NCBI GenBank assembly: GCA_035456405.1
Contig: DATIDG010000021.1
Span: 9,852 to 73,851 of the forward strand
Length of the DNA stretch: 64,000 nucleotides
Direction of reading: 5' to 3'
Source: JAGVSZ01 sp035456405
Lineage (GTDB): Bacteria; Pseudomonadota; Gammaproteobacteria; Burkholderiales; SG8-39
The number at the start of each line of letters is the position of its first letter. Position 1 is the stretch's first letter. Below the pieces are notes generated by a model, which did not search any database, was not told where the DNA came from, and worked only from the letters and a program-made list of their open reading frames with translations. Both the position numbers and the translations under genes were made by a program. Below, piece by piece: positions 53,225 through 60,951 of this stretch.

Positions 53225-55629
53225 GCGGCGGCCTCGACGTCGACCAGCGCGTCGAGCTCGGCGACGCGCCGGCCGGGCAGTGCCAGCACCAGCGCGCGAT
53301 AACGCGCGATGTCGGCGCGCAACCGCTCGCTGCCGTAGCGCGCACAGATCGCCAGCAGCCGCTCGAGCAGCGTGCGCGTCTCGTGGCGGCCGACGACACG
53401 CGGCAGCATCGCGTCCAGCGGCTCGAGCCCCAGCAGATGACGGACCAGGAGCGGCCCGCCATTGCGGTGCCAGATCGTGGCGACGCGGCGATTGGTATCG
53501 ATCAGCCGCCGCACCTCGTCGACATGGGTGCTGACCAGAGCCGCGCAGAGCTGGAAGGCGGGCCGCTCCGCAAACGCATCCTGCCAGGCGCGCAGACGGT
53601 CGAAGGGCGACGCGCGCGGCGCCGGTTCATCGCTGCTGATCGTGGGCCTGCCGCCGCCACCGCCACCGCCGATCGGAGCCGCCGAACGCGCCGGCACCGC
53701 CGCCACCGCCGCCGCGACGTCGAGCTTGCCCGCGCCCCAGATGTGATTGCCGCGCAGATCGGTCGTCTCGTCGATAACCGGCGGCAGCTCGGCGACCGGG
53801 ATGCCGTCGGTGCGCGCGGTCTCCATCAGATGCAGCCGGATCTGGTCGGCGGTGAGGCCGGGGTTCTTCTCGAACATCAGCGCGATCGCGCCGGTCACGT
53901 GCGGCGCCGCCATGCTCGAGCCGCTCTTATTGACGTGATGGTCGGGGCAGCACACGCAGCAGGGCTGCTTGCCTTGATGCCGGCTCTTGGCGGCGTAGAT
54001 GCCGCGCCCCGGTGCGGTGAGCGACGGCCGCACATCGGGCGCCGTCGGATTGGCCGGCAGCAACGGTCCCCAGGAAGAGGTTGGCGCCAGCCTGCCGTCG
54101 GCGTCGTCATAGGCACCGACGACGATCGCGTGCCGCGCATAGCCGGGCATGCTCATCGAGTGGACGCGAAACGCCGCCGTGGTGCCCGCCGCGACGCCCG
54201 GCGCGCGGAAGGTCGGGTAGCCGTCATCGCGCTCGGTCTCGATCCAGACATTGACCGCTGTCGCCACGCCCCCGGTCTCCTGCAGCAGGATCTGCCACGG
54301 CCCGACCTGCATCGTGCCGCCGACGGGCGGCGTCACCGAGACGGTGATGTTGTTCTTGAGGCTGCCGGCCGCCGACACTTGCGAGGAGACGATGATAGTG
54401 TGGCCGCTGACCGGGGGCAGCGTGGTCGGCGTGGGTCCCGGCGAGGCCGTTCCGGAGATGTTGCCATCGGGCAGCTGCAGCCGGAAATTGATCGAGGCGA
54501 GCAGGTCGTACCAGATATTGAAGCGGTCACGGGTGCGGTCCGCCGGCGGGGCGGGATGGATGTGGAAGGTGATCGCGAGGGGGCCGCCGGCGGCGATGTT
54601 GCCGCTGTTGTGGAGGTCGTCGGCGCCCTCGTTGCCCGATGATTTGACGACCGCGATACCGGGCCGTTGCGCGTTGGTGCTGGTGTCGAAGACCTGATTG
54701 TTGATGAACAGCTCCGAAGCCTCGGTGCCGTCATGCGGCCCGATGTGAAAGCCGAAGCTCTTGTTGACCACGATCGGCTTGGGAATCGAGCGCGCGAAAT
54801 CGATCGCATAGCGCAGCGCGGCATCGGTGTCCGAGGTGCCGACGCCGCCGAGCCGCAGCGCGCGCACGACCACCAGATCGGCCTCCGGCGCCACACCGAT
54901 ATACTTGCCCGGACCGGTGCAGCCATCGTGCTGCTGACCGTTGCCGGCGGCGATGCCGGCGACATGAGTGCCGTGGCCGTGGGTGTCCTTATGCTTCCAC
55001 TCGCTCGGATCGGCGGCCAGCGCGTCGTTGATCTGCTGCTCGGTGAAATCGATGCCGGTGCCGTAGGCGGTGCCGGTGGCATCGACCGGCGGCGTGCGGC
55101 CGGGAATCACCAGGCCCTGGTCCCACAGGCGCAGGATGCGCGTCTTGGGCGGGCTCAGCGGCTGGATCGGCTTCTGGAACGAGGCATGGAAGATGTCGAT
55201 GCCGGTGTCGATCACGGCGACGATCACGCCGCTGCCCTTGAACGGCACCGGTGCCGACCACACCAGCGGCGCGCGCGTCTCCGGCACGCTGCGATCGAGC
55301 TCGAGATGCGGGGTTGGTCTGAGCACGACGCTGGCGACGTTCGGCAGCGCGGCGAGCCGCTCGAGATCCGCGAACGCCGCGCTGCCGCGCGCGGTCTCGC
55401 GCTCGAACCAATTGACCGCCATGCCGTTGTCACGCAGCGCCTGCGCATCGCCGGCGAAGCGCACGAGGATGGCGACACGCCGGCGCTCGACCGCGGCGGG
55501 CGTGCCGAAACGCACATCGCCGGACCGCGCGGCCTCGCGATCGGCGTGCCATTCGGCGAGCGCCACTTGCAGCGGCGCGTTGAGCTTGGCGACGGGCGGC
55601 TTGGCGATCGACCCGGACATGGCCACCAT
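53221..55629 (-). CDS. Subtilisin-like serine protease (S8), first gene of the giant-gene operon
   Basis: Up to 802 residues. The catalytic triad is D141 (AVIDTGIDIFH), H219 (THGHGTHVAGIAAG) and S572 (SGSSMAAPHV), with the oxyanion Asn in SSGNEGA. An insert of about 150 residues (350-500) lies between Asn and Ser, as in proteases with a PA/beta-jelly domain. A Cys/His cluster (CCVCCPDHH, about 557-565) just before the Ser is unusual. No signal peptide is seen, and residues 55-110 resemble an inhibitor-like propeptide. The ATG at 55620 fits the AGGGG ribosome site better than 55629. Probably processes or activates other operon products; inferred. Confidence 0.88.
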   Translation of the reverse strand: MVAMSGSIAKPPVAKLNAPLQVALAEWHADREAARSGDVRFGTPAAVERRRVAILVRFAGDAQALRDNGMAVNWFERETARGSAAFADLERLAALPNVASVVLRPTPHLELDRSVPETRAPLVWSAPVPFKGSGVIVAVIDTGIDIFHASFQKPIQPLSPPKTRILRLWDQGLVIPGRTPPVDATGTAYGTGIDFTEQQINDALAADPSEWKHKDTHGHGTHVAGIAAGNGQQHDGCTGPGKYIGVAPEADLVVVRALRLGGVGTSDTDAALRYAIDFARSIPKPIVVNKSFGFHIGPHDGTEASELFINNQVFDTSTNAQRPGIAVVKSSGNEGADDLHNSGNIAAGGPLAITFHIHPAPPADRTRDRFNIWYDLLASINFRLQLPDGNISGTASPGPTPTTLPPVSGHTIIVSSQVSAAGSLKNNITVSVTPPVGGTMQVGPWQILLQETGGVATAVNVWIETERDDGYPTFRAPGVAAGTTAAFRVHSMSMPGYARHAIVVGAYDDADGRLAPTSSWGPLLPANPTAPDVRPSLTAPGRGIYAAKSRHQGKQPCCVCCPDHHVNKSGSSMAAPHVTGAIALMFEKNPGLTADQIRLHLMETARTDGIPVAELPPVIDETTDLRGNHIWGAGKLDVAAAVAAVPARSAAPIGGGGGGGRPTISSDEPAPRASPFDRLRAWQDAFAERPAFQLCAALVSTHVDEVRRLIDTNRRVATIWHRNGGPLLVRHLLGLEPLDAMLPRVVGRHETRTLLERLLAICARYGSERLRADIARYRALVLALPGRRVAELDALVDVEAAA

Positions 55630-55754
55630 CCCCTTCCCGCGCGTCGGCGACCACAGGGCGGCGAATATTCTTCCGCAGGCGGTTCGCGCGAAACCCGAGC
55701 GCGCCGCATGCGCTTGATGCGCGCAAAGGAAGATTAAACGCCCATTCCGCGCCG

Positions 55755-55940
55755 GTCAACCTGACGGCTCGGGCGTACAAGGCGAGCCCGGGCGATCGGA
55801 CCGGCGGCGACTTCACCACCTTCAAGCGCGACGACGGCACGCTGCAGTGGCGGTACAAGGGTAAGCCGCTCTACACCTACAGCAACGGCACCAAAGCCGG
55901 CGACAGGAACGGCGATGGCAGTCCCGGTCGCCAGAGCAGG
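55755..55940 (+). pseudogene. Fragment of a Secreted_repeat (YxFxxD-type) lipoprotein
   Basis: A plus-strand frame reads DFTTFKRDDGTLQWRYKGKP and LYTYSNGTKAGDRNGDG, matching the Pfam Secreted_repeat motif (DGxLQWxYxGKPLYTY...GDxxGDG). The 5' part is missing and the frame runs into an AraC remnant on the other strand. A real one would have a signal peptide and two repeats. Confidence 0.6.
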
Positions 55941-56290
55941 TCAAGCCTGGCTCACCGGCTGGAACATCCGCCGGTACTGGCTCGGCAAGAGGCCGGTCCG
56001 CCGCCTGAACAGGCGCCGGAAGAACGAGGCGTCCTCGTAGCCGGCCTCGGCGCTGATCTCGTCGACCGGCAATGACCCGCTCTCCACCAACTCGCTTGGC
56101 GTGCTCGATGCGTACGTTCTGCAGATGCTCGATCAGCGTGGAGGCGGTCGCCGCCTTGAAGCGTCGCTTGAGCGGTCGCTCCGGAATTTTCGCTCGGCGC
56201 ACCACCTGCTCCAGTGCGTCGGCCTCGCGGAAGTGCTCGCCGAGCCATGTTTCGCATGCACGCGCCACCCGCGTCGGCGTGCGGGTTCCG
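55941..56290 (-). pseudogene. Broken AraC-family regulator, C-terminal part
   Basis: The frame reads ARACETWLGEHFREADALEQ and KIPERPLKRRFKAATASTLI, the AraC helix-turn-helix of regulators that carry an N-terminal DJ-1/PfpI domain. After KRV a one-base shift is needed to resume LVESGSLPVDEISAEAGYED and SFFRRLFRRRTGLLPSQYRR. The N-terminal domain is absent. Dead. Confidence 0.65.
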
Positions 56291-56295
56291 CCGGA

Positions 56296-56646
56296 TCAAC
56301 GTCGCCTACGGCAGCTGAGGCGCCGGGCGGCCTTACTTACGCGGAAGTGTTCGATGTTGATCCGGGGTTGATGCCGTCGTAGCCGGGCGGAATCGCCGAG
56401 GCGCGCTCGTATCGAGCGGATGCGCCAGAGCGAGTAGGCAAGGGCGAGCGATGCAAAAACGACGAGAAGGCAAAAAACCACGAGCGATATCGTGAACGTC
56501 ACCACGAGGAGAACGATGGCGAGCGCGGCCACCAGCGCACGGATTAGGAAGTGACCGGCTCGAGATCCCGATCGGTTCGCGGTCTCGCCCCTCAGGGAGG
56601 GGCCGCCGCGCCCTCCCGCACGCTCGTCCGAACGCGTATTGACCAC
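56296..56646 (-). CDS. Small two-helix membrane protein
   Basis: About 116 residues from a GTG (an ATG at 56709 would add 21). A basic Gly/Arg-rich N-terminal part precedes a long hydrophobic region of about 45 residues (IRALVAALAIVLLVVTFTIS and the next LVVFCLLVVFASLALAYSLW), probably two helices, then a basic tail (RRHQPRINIEHFRV). It lies 91 bases or more after the JAB gene on the same strand and might be the last gene of the Ubl operon, or independent. Not recognised as a family. Confidence 0.45.
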   Translation of the reverse strand: MVNTRSDERAGGRGGPSLRGETANRSGSRAGHFLIRALVAALAIVLLVVTFTISLVVFCLLVVFASLALAYSLWRIRSIRARLGDSARLRRHQPRINIEHFRVSKAARRLSCRRRR

Positions 56647-56799
56647 ACCGTCGCTACTCCTTTGTTTCTGATACCGGCGCCAGTCTAACCCCGGTTCACG
56701 ACCCCACATGAGTGAGGCACGCAGAGCCGGACGTCGCCGACTTCTCTGACGACATCCGCCTCGAGCTCACCGGCCGCAAGGCTTAGCATGGAACTTCCC

Positions 56800-57408
56800 C
56801 TAGCTTTGCCGCTCCCGTCGTGCGCGGAAGAGCGCGTCCAGCGGCGCGAGGGACGGCGCGACGCGGACGTCGAAGCCCGGCTCGGCCGAGTCGGGGCCGG
56901 CATAGCACGCGTGCTCCGCACGCACCGGGTCGATGACCAGGCCGAGCGAGTAGGGTTGCCGGAAAAAGGCGCGCTGCGTCGCCCGGTCGGTGCCGCTGAA
57001 AAAGGCGCCGAGGCCAGGGTGGCTGTGGTACCAGCCGACGACGGTCAGTCCGGCGTCGAGATGCGGCGTCGCGCGCTGCCAGAGCTGCGACTCCATGCGC
57101 AGCGACACCGGCGAGCTGTCGAATCGCTCGCTCGGCACATGCGCCTCCACGGCGACCAGGAACCCGAACCCGTGGAGCGGCGCGACGGGCAGGGCGTAGG
57201 CGTGACCCAGGAGCAGTCCACCCATTTCATCGGCGCTCGAGTACAGGTGCGCCGCGATCTCGCGGCCCACCGGCGCCGCCACCAGCACAAGCGGCGCCGC
57301 GGTCGCATGGGCGAGAAGCCGGACGGCCGGCGCGGCGCCGACGCTGCGCGCCAGCGCGGCGAAGTCGCGCGCGCGGTCCTCGACCCGGTCGCTCAACCAG
57401 CGGATCAC
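56800..57408 (-). CDS. JAB/JAMM (Mov34) metalloprotease of a Ubl conjugation operon
   Basis: 202 residues from a GTG that overlaps the E2 stop by four bases (GTGA). The zinc-protease set is complete: E61 (SADEMGGLLLG), H128-x-H130-P (YHSHP), S138 and D141 (FFSGTD). This class cuts isopeptide or C-terminal bonds, so the protein is likely to release or mature the Ubl encoded three genes upstream. It lacks a signal peptide, and an N-terminal extension of about 55 residues precedes the MPN core. Neighbours are E2 (overlapping), Ubl and E1. A longer frame on this strand begins inside E2 and is not needed. Confidence 0.9.
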   Translation of the reverse strand: MIRWLSDRVEDRARDFAALARSVGAAPAVRLLAHATAAPLVLVAAPVGREIAAHLYSSADEMGGLLLGHAYALPVAPLHGFGFLVAVEAHVPSERFDSSPVSLRMESQLWQRATPHLDAGLTVVGWYHSHPGLGAFFSGTDRATQRAFFRQPYSLGLVIDPVRAEHACYAGPDSAEPGFDVRVAPSLAPLDALFRARRERQS

Positions 57409-58049
57409 GCGATCACCTCCACGCGCGCGCCGCAGCGCGGGCAGGCGACCGTGCCGCTCTTGAAGGCGTCCACTCGCAGCTTCGCGTCGCACCCCGTGCA
57501 CTCGACGAGCCGCTTTGCCGGGACGGCGGCGTCGGGGACGGTTCCCCAGGCGACGGCCGGACGCTCCGCGCGGCGCGGTGCCTGGATCGCGACGGACGGG
57601 AAGGCGCCGGGGTGCTGCGCGATCACCACCCGATACCACGCGGCGGCGAGCGCGTTCGCGGCCGAGCGCAGGTTGACGATCGCGGGGTCCAGGGCGAGGA
57701 GCCGCATGACGCGCACGACGAGGAGATCGAGGCCCTCGGTCGGCATCCAGGTCATGCCATGGCACACGACGCCGCTCGCGTACACGTTCGGGTTGAGCAC
57801 CGGGGTCGTTATCGTGAGTCGCGGCTCCTGCAGGGGGTAGGCCTCCGGCAGCTCGACGACGAGCTCGGAGACCGCATGGCGGTCGAGCGGGAAGACCGCA
57901 CCGCGCGCAGTCGGAATCGCGAGCCGCAGCCGGACCCGTCGCGGCGGCTGGCCGTCGACCTCGAGCACGTCGAGCATCCCGCGGTACTGCGCTTCCAGCG
58001 CGTACAGCCGGCGAACGTCCTCGTCGCGGCGGCGCGCGCGTGGATGCAC
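57405..58049 (-). CDS. E2-like (UBC-fold) conjugating enzyme with C-terminal zinc ribbon
   Basis: 214 residues, GTG start. The UBC fold is recognisable in VVELPEAYPLQEPRLTITTP and NPNVYASGVVC, where NPN (86-88) replaces the HPN motif and C96 is the candidate catalytic Cys. After the fold, helix region LLVVRVMRLLALDP matches the E2 pattern. The C-terminus adds a zinc ribbon (C184-x2-C187 and C203-x2-C206) not found in ordinary E2s. It would take Ubl from E1 and pass it to a target or to an unknown E3. A gap of 13 bases follows the Ubl stop. Confidence 0.88.
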   Translation of the reverse strand: MHPRARRRDEDVRRLYALEAQYRGMLDVLEVDGQPPRRVRLRLAIPTARGAVFPLDRHAVSELVVELPEAYPLQEPRLTITTPVLNPNVYASGVVCHGMTWMPTEGLDLLVVRVMRLLALDPAIVNLRSAANALAAAWYRVVIAQHPGAFPSVAIQAPRRAERPAVAWGTVPDAAVPAKRLVECTGCDAKLRVDAFKSGTVACPRCGARVEVIA

Positions 58050-58062
58050 CGGGCGCGTCCGC

Positions 58063-58314
58063 TCAGCCGGCGACGAGCACCGGCTGCAGCTCGAGCACGT
58101 CGCCCGGCTGGACGCCGGCGCGCGCGATCGGCTCGGACGGGTTTAGCGACTTGCCTCGCGTCACGTTGACCACCGTGTAATCCGCGTCGCGCGGCAGCGC
58201 CCAGTTCTCGATCGCCGAGTGCACGATGTCGCCCACGGTGTTCTCGGCGGACACGGCGATCTCGGCCTTCCGGGACTGGTCGGCGGTGCGGACGATCAGG
58301 CTGACTTCGCTCAT
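58063..58314 (-). CDS. Ubiquitin-like protein (beta-grasp, YukD/EsaB-like)
   Basis: 83 residues with the strand-helix pattern of a beta-grasp fold: SLIVRTADQSRKAEIAVS, TVGDIVHSAIENWALP (helix) and GVQPGDVLELQPVLV. The C-terminus is LVAG. It ends in a single glycine after alanine, not the GG of ubiquitin, and has no tail beyond it, so no processing would be needed to expose the Gly. It resembles YukD-type Ubls used in bacterial E1-E2-JAB operons. Four bases separate it from the E1 stop. Confidence 0.85.
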   Translation of the reverse strand: MSEVSLIVRTADQSRKAEIAVSAENTVGDIVHSAIENWALPRDADYTVVNVTRGKSLNPSEPIARAGVQPGDVLELQPVLVAG

Positions 58315-58318
58315 TGCC

Positions 58319-59428
58319 TCACTCCAGCTCGATGATGATTGCGTGATCCTCCAGGTCGGCCCGGAGGTACTTCCCCGGCACCGGAACGGCGCCGAACCGG
58401 TCGAGGAAATCGGCGAGCGCCATGCGCTCCACGATGTGTACTTGGCGCGAATGCTGCCTGCAGTCGGTGCAATAGGCGAGCGAATCGTCGTGGCGGCGCG
58501 CCGGCTCGTTCACCGCGGCCCGCGCCCCGCAGGCCTGGCACACTGCGTCGAGCACGATGGGCTCGCCGAAGGCCACCTCGGCGGGCGCCCCGGGCGCGGC
58601 GGCCGGGCCGAGCGCGAGGCGCGCCGCACGCGGCGCCCTGACGAACACGGCGCGCGCCGGGCGCGCGGCGCAGGCCACGCACTCCGGATCGGACGCGAGC
58701 CGCACCTCGCTCATCGCGAGCGTGCGCGTGTCGAGAAACACGCGCCGCGCCGCCTCGCCCGGCAGCTGCAGGCGCTGCAGCAGCTCGGCGGCGGCGAAGG
58801 CGCCGGCGAACGCGGAGGTGATGATCGTCGTCGGGACCTTGCGCTCATCGGCCGCGCGCTTGCGCAGCCATCCGCAGGAGTAGCGGCTGCGCATGCGCGC
58901 ATAGGCCGAGGCGGGCAGGGTGCACGCGTAGCAGGCGCACGCCCGCGCCGCGCGGAAGGGGTAGTGCTCGACCACCACGCTACGGTTGTCGATTGCGGTG
59001 TTGACGAGCGGCACGCCAGCGAGCTGGCACAGACCGCTCAGCCGCAGCCGTGCCTCGATGCTGTCGACGCAGCAGACCACGGCGGCCGCGCGGCGCAGGC
59101 GCTCGAGGTCGAGCGCGTCCCAGAAGTCGCCGTCGGCGTGGGTCACGGCCACGTTGGGATCGAGCTCGGCGCAGCGCGCGGCGGCGACTTCGGCCTTGCC
59201 CCGGCCGACATCGGCCTCTCGGAAGAGCACCGCCTTCGGCAGGTTGTGCGGCTCGACCCGGTCGAGGTCGACCAGGTGCAGCGCACCCACGCCGAGCAGG
59301 CACAGGTTCTTCGCGACCTCGTTGCCGACGGCACCGGCACCGACCACGACAACGTCGAGGCCGCGCACGTACTCCTGGTCGAACCACTCGACCATCTCGT
59401 GCCGCAGGTAGCGTTCCCTAGCATCCAC
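58319..59428 (-). CDS. E1-like (ThiF/MoeB fold) activating enzyme
   Basis: 369 residues, GTG start overlapping the J-domain gene by 11 bases. The adenylation domain has VVVGAGAVGNEVAKNL (nucleotide loop 30-36), HLVDLDRVEPHNL and CCVDSIEARL. C185 (YSCGWL), before KVPTTI, is the candidate thioester Cys. Cys pairs at 166/169 and 250/253 form the usual structural zinc site, with further Cys pairs (QACGA, CTDC) near 310-335. The single adenylation domain is unlike the longer, two-lobed E1s of some Bil-type systems. It would activate the Ubl downstream. Confidence 0.9.
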   Translation of the reverse strand: MDARERYLRHEMVEWFDQEYVRGLDVVVVGAGAVGNEVAKNLCLLGVGALHLVDLDRVEPHNLPKAVLFREADVGRGKAEVAAARCAELDPNVAVTHADGDFWDALDLERLRRAAAVVCCVDSIEARLRLSGLCQLAGVPLVNTAIDNRSVVVEHYPFRAARACACYACTLPASAYARMRSRYSCGWLRKRAADERKVPTTIITSAFAGAFAAAELLQRLQLPGEAARRVFLDTRTLAMSEVRLASDPECVACAARPARAVFVRAPRAARLALGPAAAPGAPAEVAFGEPIVLDAVCQACGARAAVNEPARRHDDSLAYCTDCRQHSRQVHIVERMALADFLDRFGAVPVPGKYLRADLEDHAIIIELE

Positions 59429-59756
59429 GGCAGCGGGCGAGCGCCTCGTAGGCGCGGTTGACGAGCTTCAGCATTTCCTGGTTGCGCTGGCGCACGAACG
59501 GGTCGGCGACGTCCGGGTGATAGGCGCGCGCAAGCCGCCGGTACGCAGCCTTGATCTGGGCGCAAGAAGCGTCCGGCGCCACGCGCAGGATCTCCGCGGG
59601 CGGGCGCTTCGCGAGCGCTTCCGTGGAGGAGGCGTCCAGCGGGTGAAGCTCACGCCAGCGCACGCAGCGGGACGAGCGAGGACGGCAGGCAGGAGCGCGG
59701 TACGCCGCGATGCTCACGCGATTGCATTCGCCGCAAAATCCTAGTCGGGGCTCCAC
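59418..59756 (-). CDS. J-domain (DnaJ-like) protein with N-terminal zinc ribbon
   Basis: 112 residues from a GTG (59754-59756); a GGTGG about six bases before it supports this, and it overlaps the upstream gene by 16 bases. The N-terminus reads LGFCGECNRVS with further Cys at about 22 and 29, likely a zinc site. The C-terminal 55 residues are a J-domain: IKAAYRRLARAYHPDVADPF, with intact HPD, ending VNRAYEALARCRGC. It would recruit DnaK/Hsp70. Its place inside a Ubl operon suggests a link between unfolded or newly made clients and conjugation. No Gly-rich or CXXCXGXG domains. Confidence 0.85.
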   Translation of the reverse strand: MEPRLGFCGECNRVSIAAYRAPACRPRSSRCVRWRELHPLDASSTEALAKRPPAEILRVAPDASCAQIKAAYRRLARAYHPDVADPFVRQRNQEMLKLVNRAYEALARCRGC

Positions 59757-60124
59757 CGGCCACCGGCGTGCGCGAGCGGCCTGAGCGAACGGCCGCGGCA
59801 AGCGACGCAACGCCCGCCGTGCTCGCGGGTGAGCAGCGCGAAAGTGTCGGCGTGGTAAGTCGCCCGGCAGTCGTCGCAGCGATAAAGGCCGCGGCGCGCA
59901 TCGAGCGGCTCGCCCGTAAACGCGTCAGTCTGTCCGGAGAGGTCCGGCGCGGCCCCGCCGGTCGCGTCCTCCGACGTGTCGAAGCGCACCGGGCCACGGC
60001 CGCTCGCCCACTTGCGCCGCTGGCGCTGTAAGCCGCCCTCGATCTGGCCGAGCAGGCGCGCGAGGAGCATCACCGCGCCGATCACCAGCGATGTCAGTAG
60101 GATGAAACGCAGGAATGCTGCCAA
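59741..60124 (-). CDS. Membrane-anchored zinc-ribbon protein, first gene of the Ubl operon
   Basis: 127 residues, TTG start preceded by a very strong ribosome site (GGGGGAGGT, eight bases). One N-terminal helix (about 5-25, RFILLTSLVIGAVMLLARLL) anchors it. The C-terminal half has C83-x2-C86 and C106-x2-C109 (YRCDDC; RCVACR), a zinc ribbon. The cytoplasmic or periplasmic side is not decided; the positive residues after the helix (QRQRRKW) favour the cytoplasm. It might act as a membrane-bound adaptor or E3-like part. Not previously known to me. Confidence 0.75.
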   Translation of the reverse strand: MAAFLRFILLTSLVIGAVMLLARLLGQIEGGLQRQRRKWASGRGPVRFDTSEDATGGAAPDLSGQTDAFTGEPLDARRGLYRCDDCRATYHADTFALLTREHGGRCVACRGRSLRPLAHAGGRWSPD

Positions 60125-60480
60125 CGCTTGCTACCTCCCCCGGTGCCCTGGGCGGCCTCTATGGTACGACTCGGGACCGCACCTGCCTCTTTCACAACGC
60201 GCAAGCTGGGGGCGAGTTGACGCGATTCAAGCCGCCGCGGATGACCCGGACGCGCTAGAACAACGACAAGATCCAGCGTGCAAAGGGGGATAATCCACCG
60301 GCGGCTGCGGCCGAGGGCGTGGCGCACGGCGCAAGGCGCAAGGCGCAAGGCCGAGCCGACTGAGCCACCCATCGCAGAGCACGTCAGCATGACGCGGCCA
60401 TACGGCGCCTTCCCCCGCAGCATCCGCGCCTCCACCCAAAGTCCTTCGCATTTCTTACGCACGCCGCCGCGCCCGGCCGC
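60125..60480. other. Intergenic region between the Ubl operon and the truncated ADH
   Basis: About 355 bases with no convincing gene. Near 60334 GGCGCAA is repeated three times in tandem. The region should hold the promoter for the minus-strand operon, but no clear hexamers were seen. Confidence 0.5.
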
Positions 60481-60935
60481 GCCCACGTGGTCGTATTCAC
60501 CACCTCCCCGGGCAAGGCCGGTGACGCGATGCGCCTCGGCGCGCACGAGGTCGTCATCTCGCGCAACGCCGACGAGATGAAGAAGCACGCCGGGTCGTTC
60601 GACTTCATCCTCGACACGGTTGCGGCCGATCACGACATCAACCAGTACCTGAACCTGCTGCGGCTCGAAGGCAATCTCACGCTCGTCGGCGCGCCGCCGA
60701 AACCGCTCGCGCTCTCTTCGTTCGCGCTGATCTTCGGCAACCGCAGTGTCTCGGGCTCGAACATTGGCGGCATCCCCCAGACGCAGGAGATGCTCGACTT
60801 CTGCGGCCAGCACGGCATCACGGCCGACGTCGAGGTCATCCCCATCCAGAAGGTCAACGAGGCCTGGCGGAGGCTCCTCAAGGCCGACGTCAAGTACCCT
60901 TCGCGATCGACATGGCGTCTCTCAGGGCCGAGTGA
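60481..60935 (+). pseudogene. Truncated zinc alcohol dehydrogenase (YahK/CAD type)
   Basis: The frame starts abruptly with HVVVFTTSPGKAGDAMRLGA, within the cofactor domain, and continues DFILDTVAADHDINQYLNLL and GNLTLVGAPPKPL to VEVIPIQKVNEAWRRLLKAD, then VKY. One base is then missing before the normal end AIDMASLRAE. The N-terminal catalytic domain, about 190 residues with the zinc ligands, is absent. Not functional. The TGA of the shifted end is at 60933-60935. Confidence 0.75.
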
Positions 60936-60951
60936 AAGGAAGCAACCAGGC

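Noticed and set aside
39928..55629. Interpretation of the giant operon as a known contractile injection or type VI system
   Set aside because: No sheath, tube, spike, baseplate or AAA+ ATPase pattern was seen in any of the five proteins.
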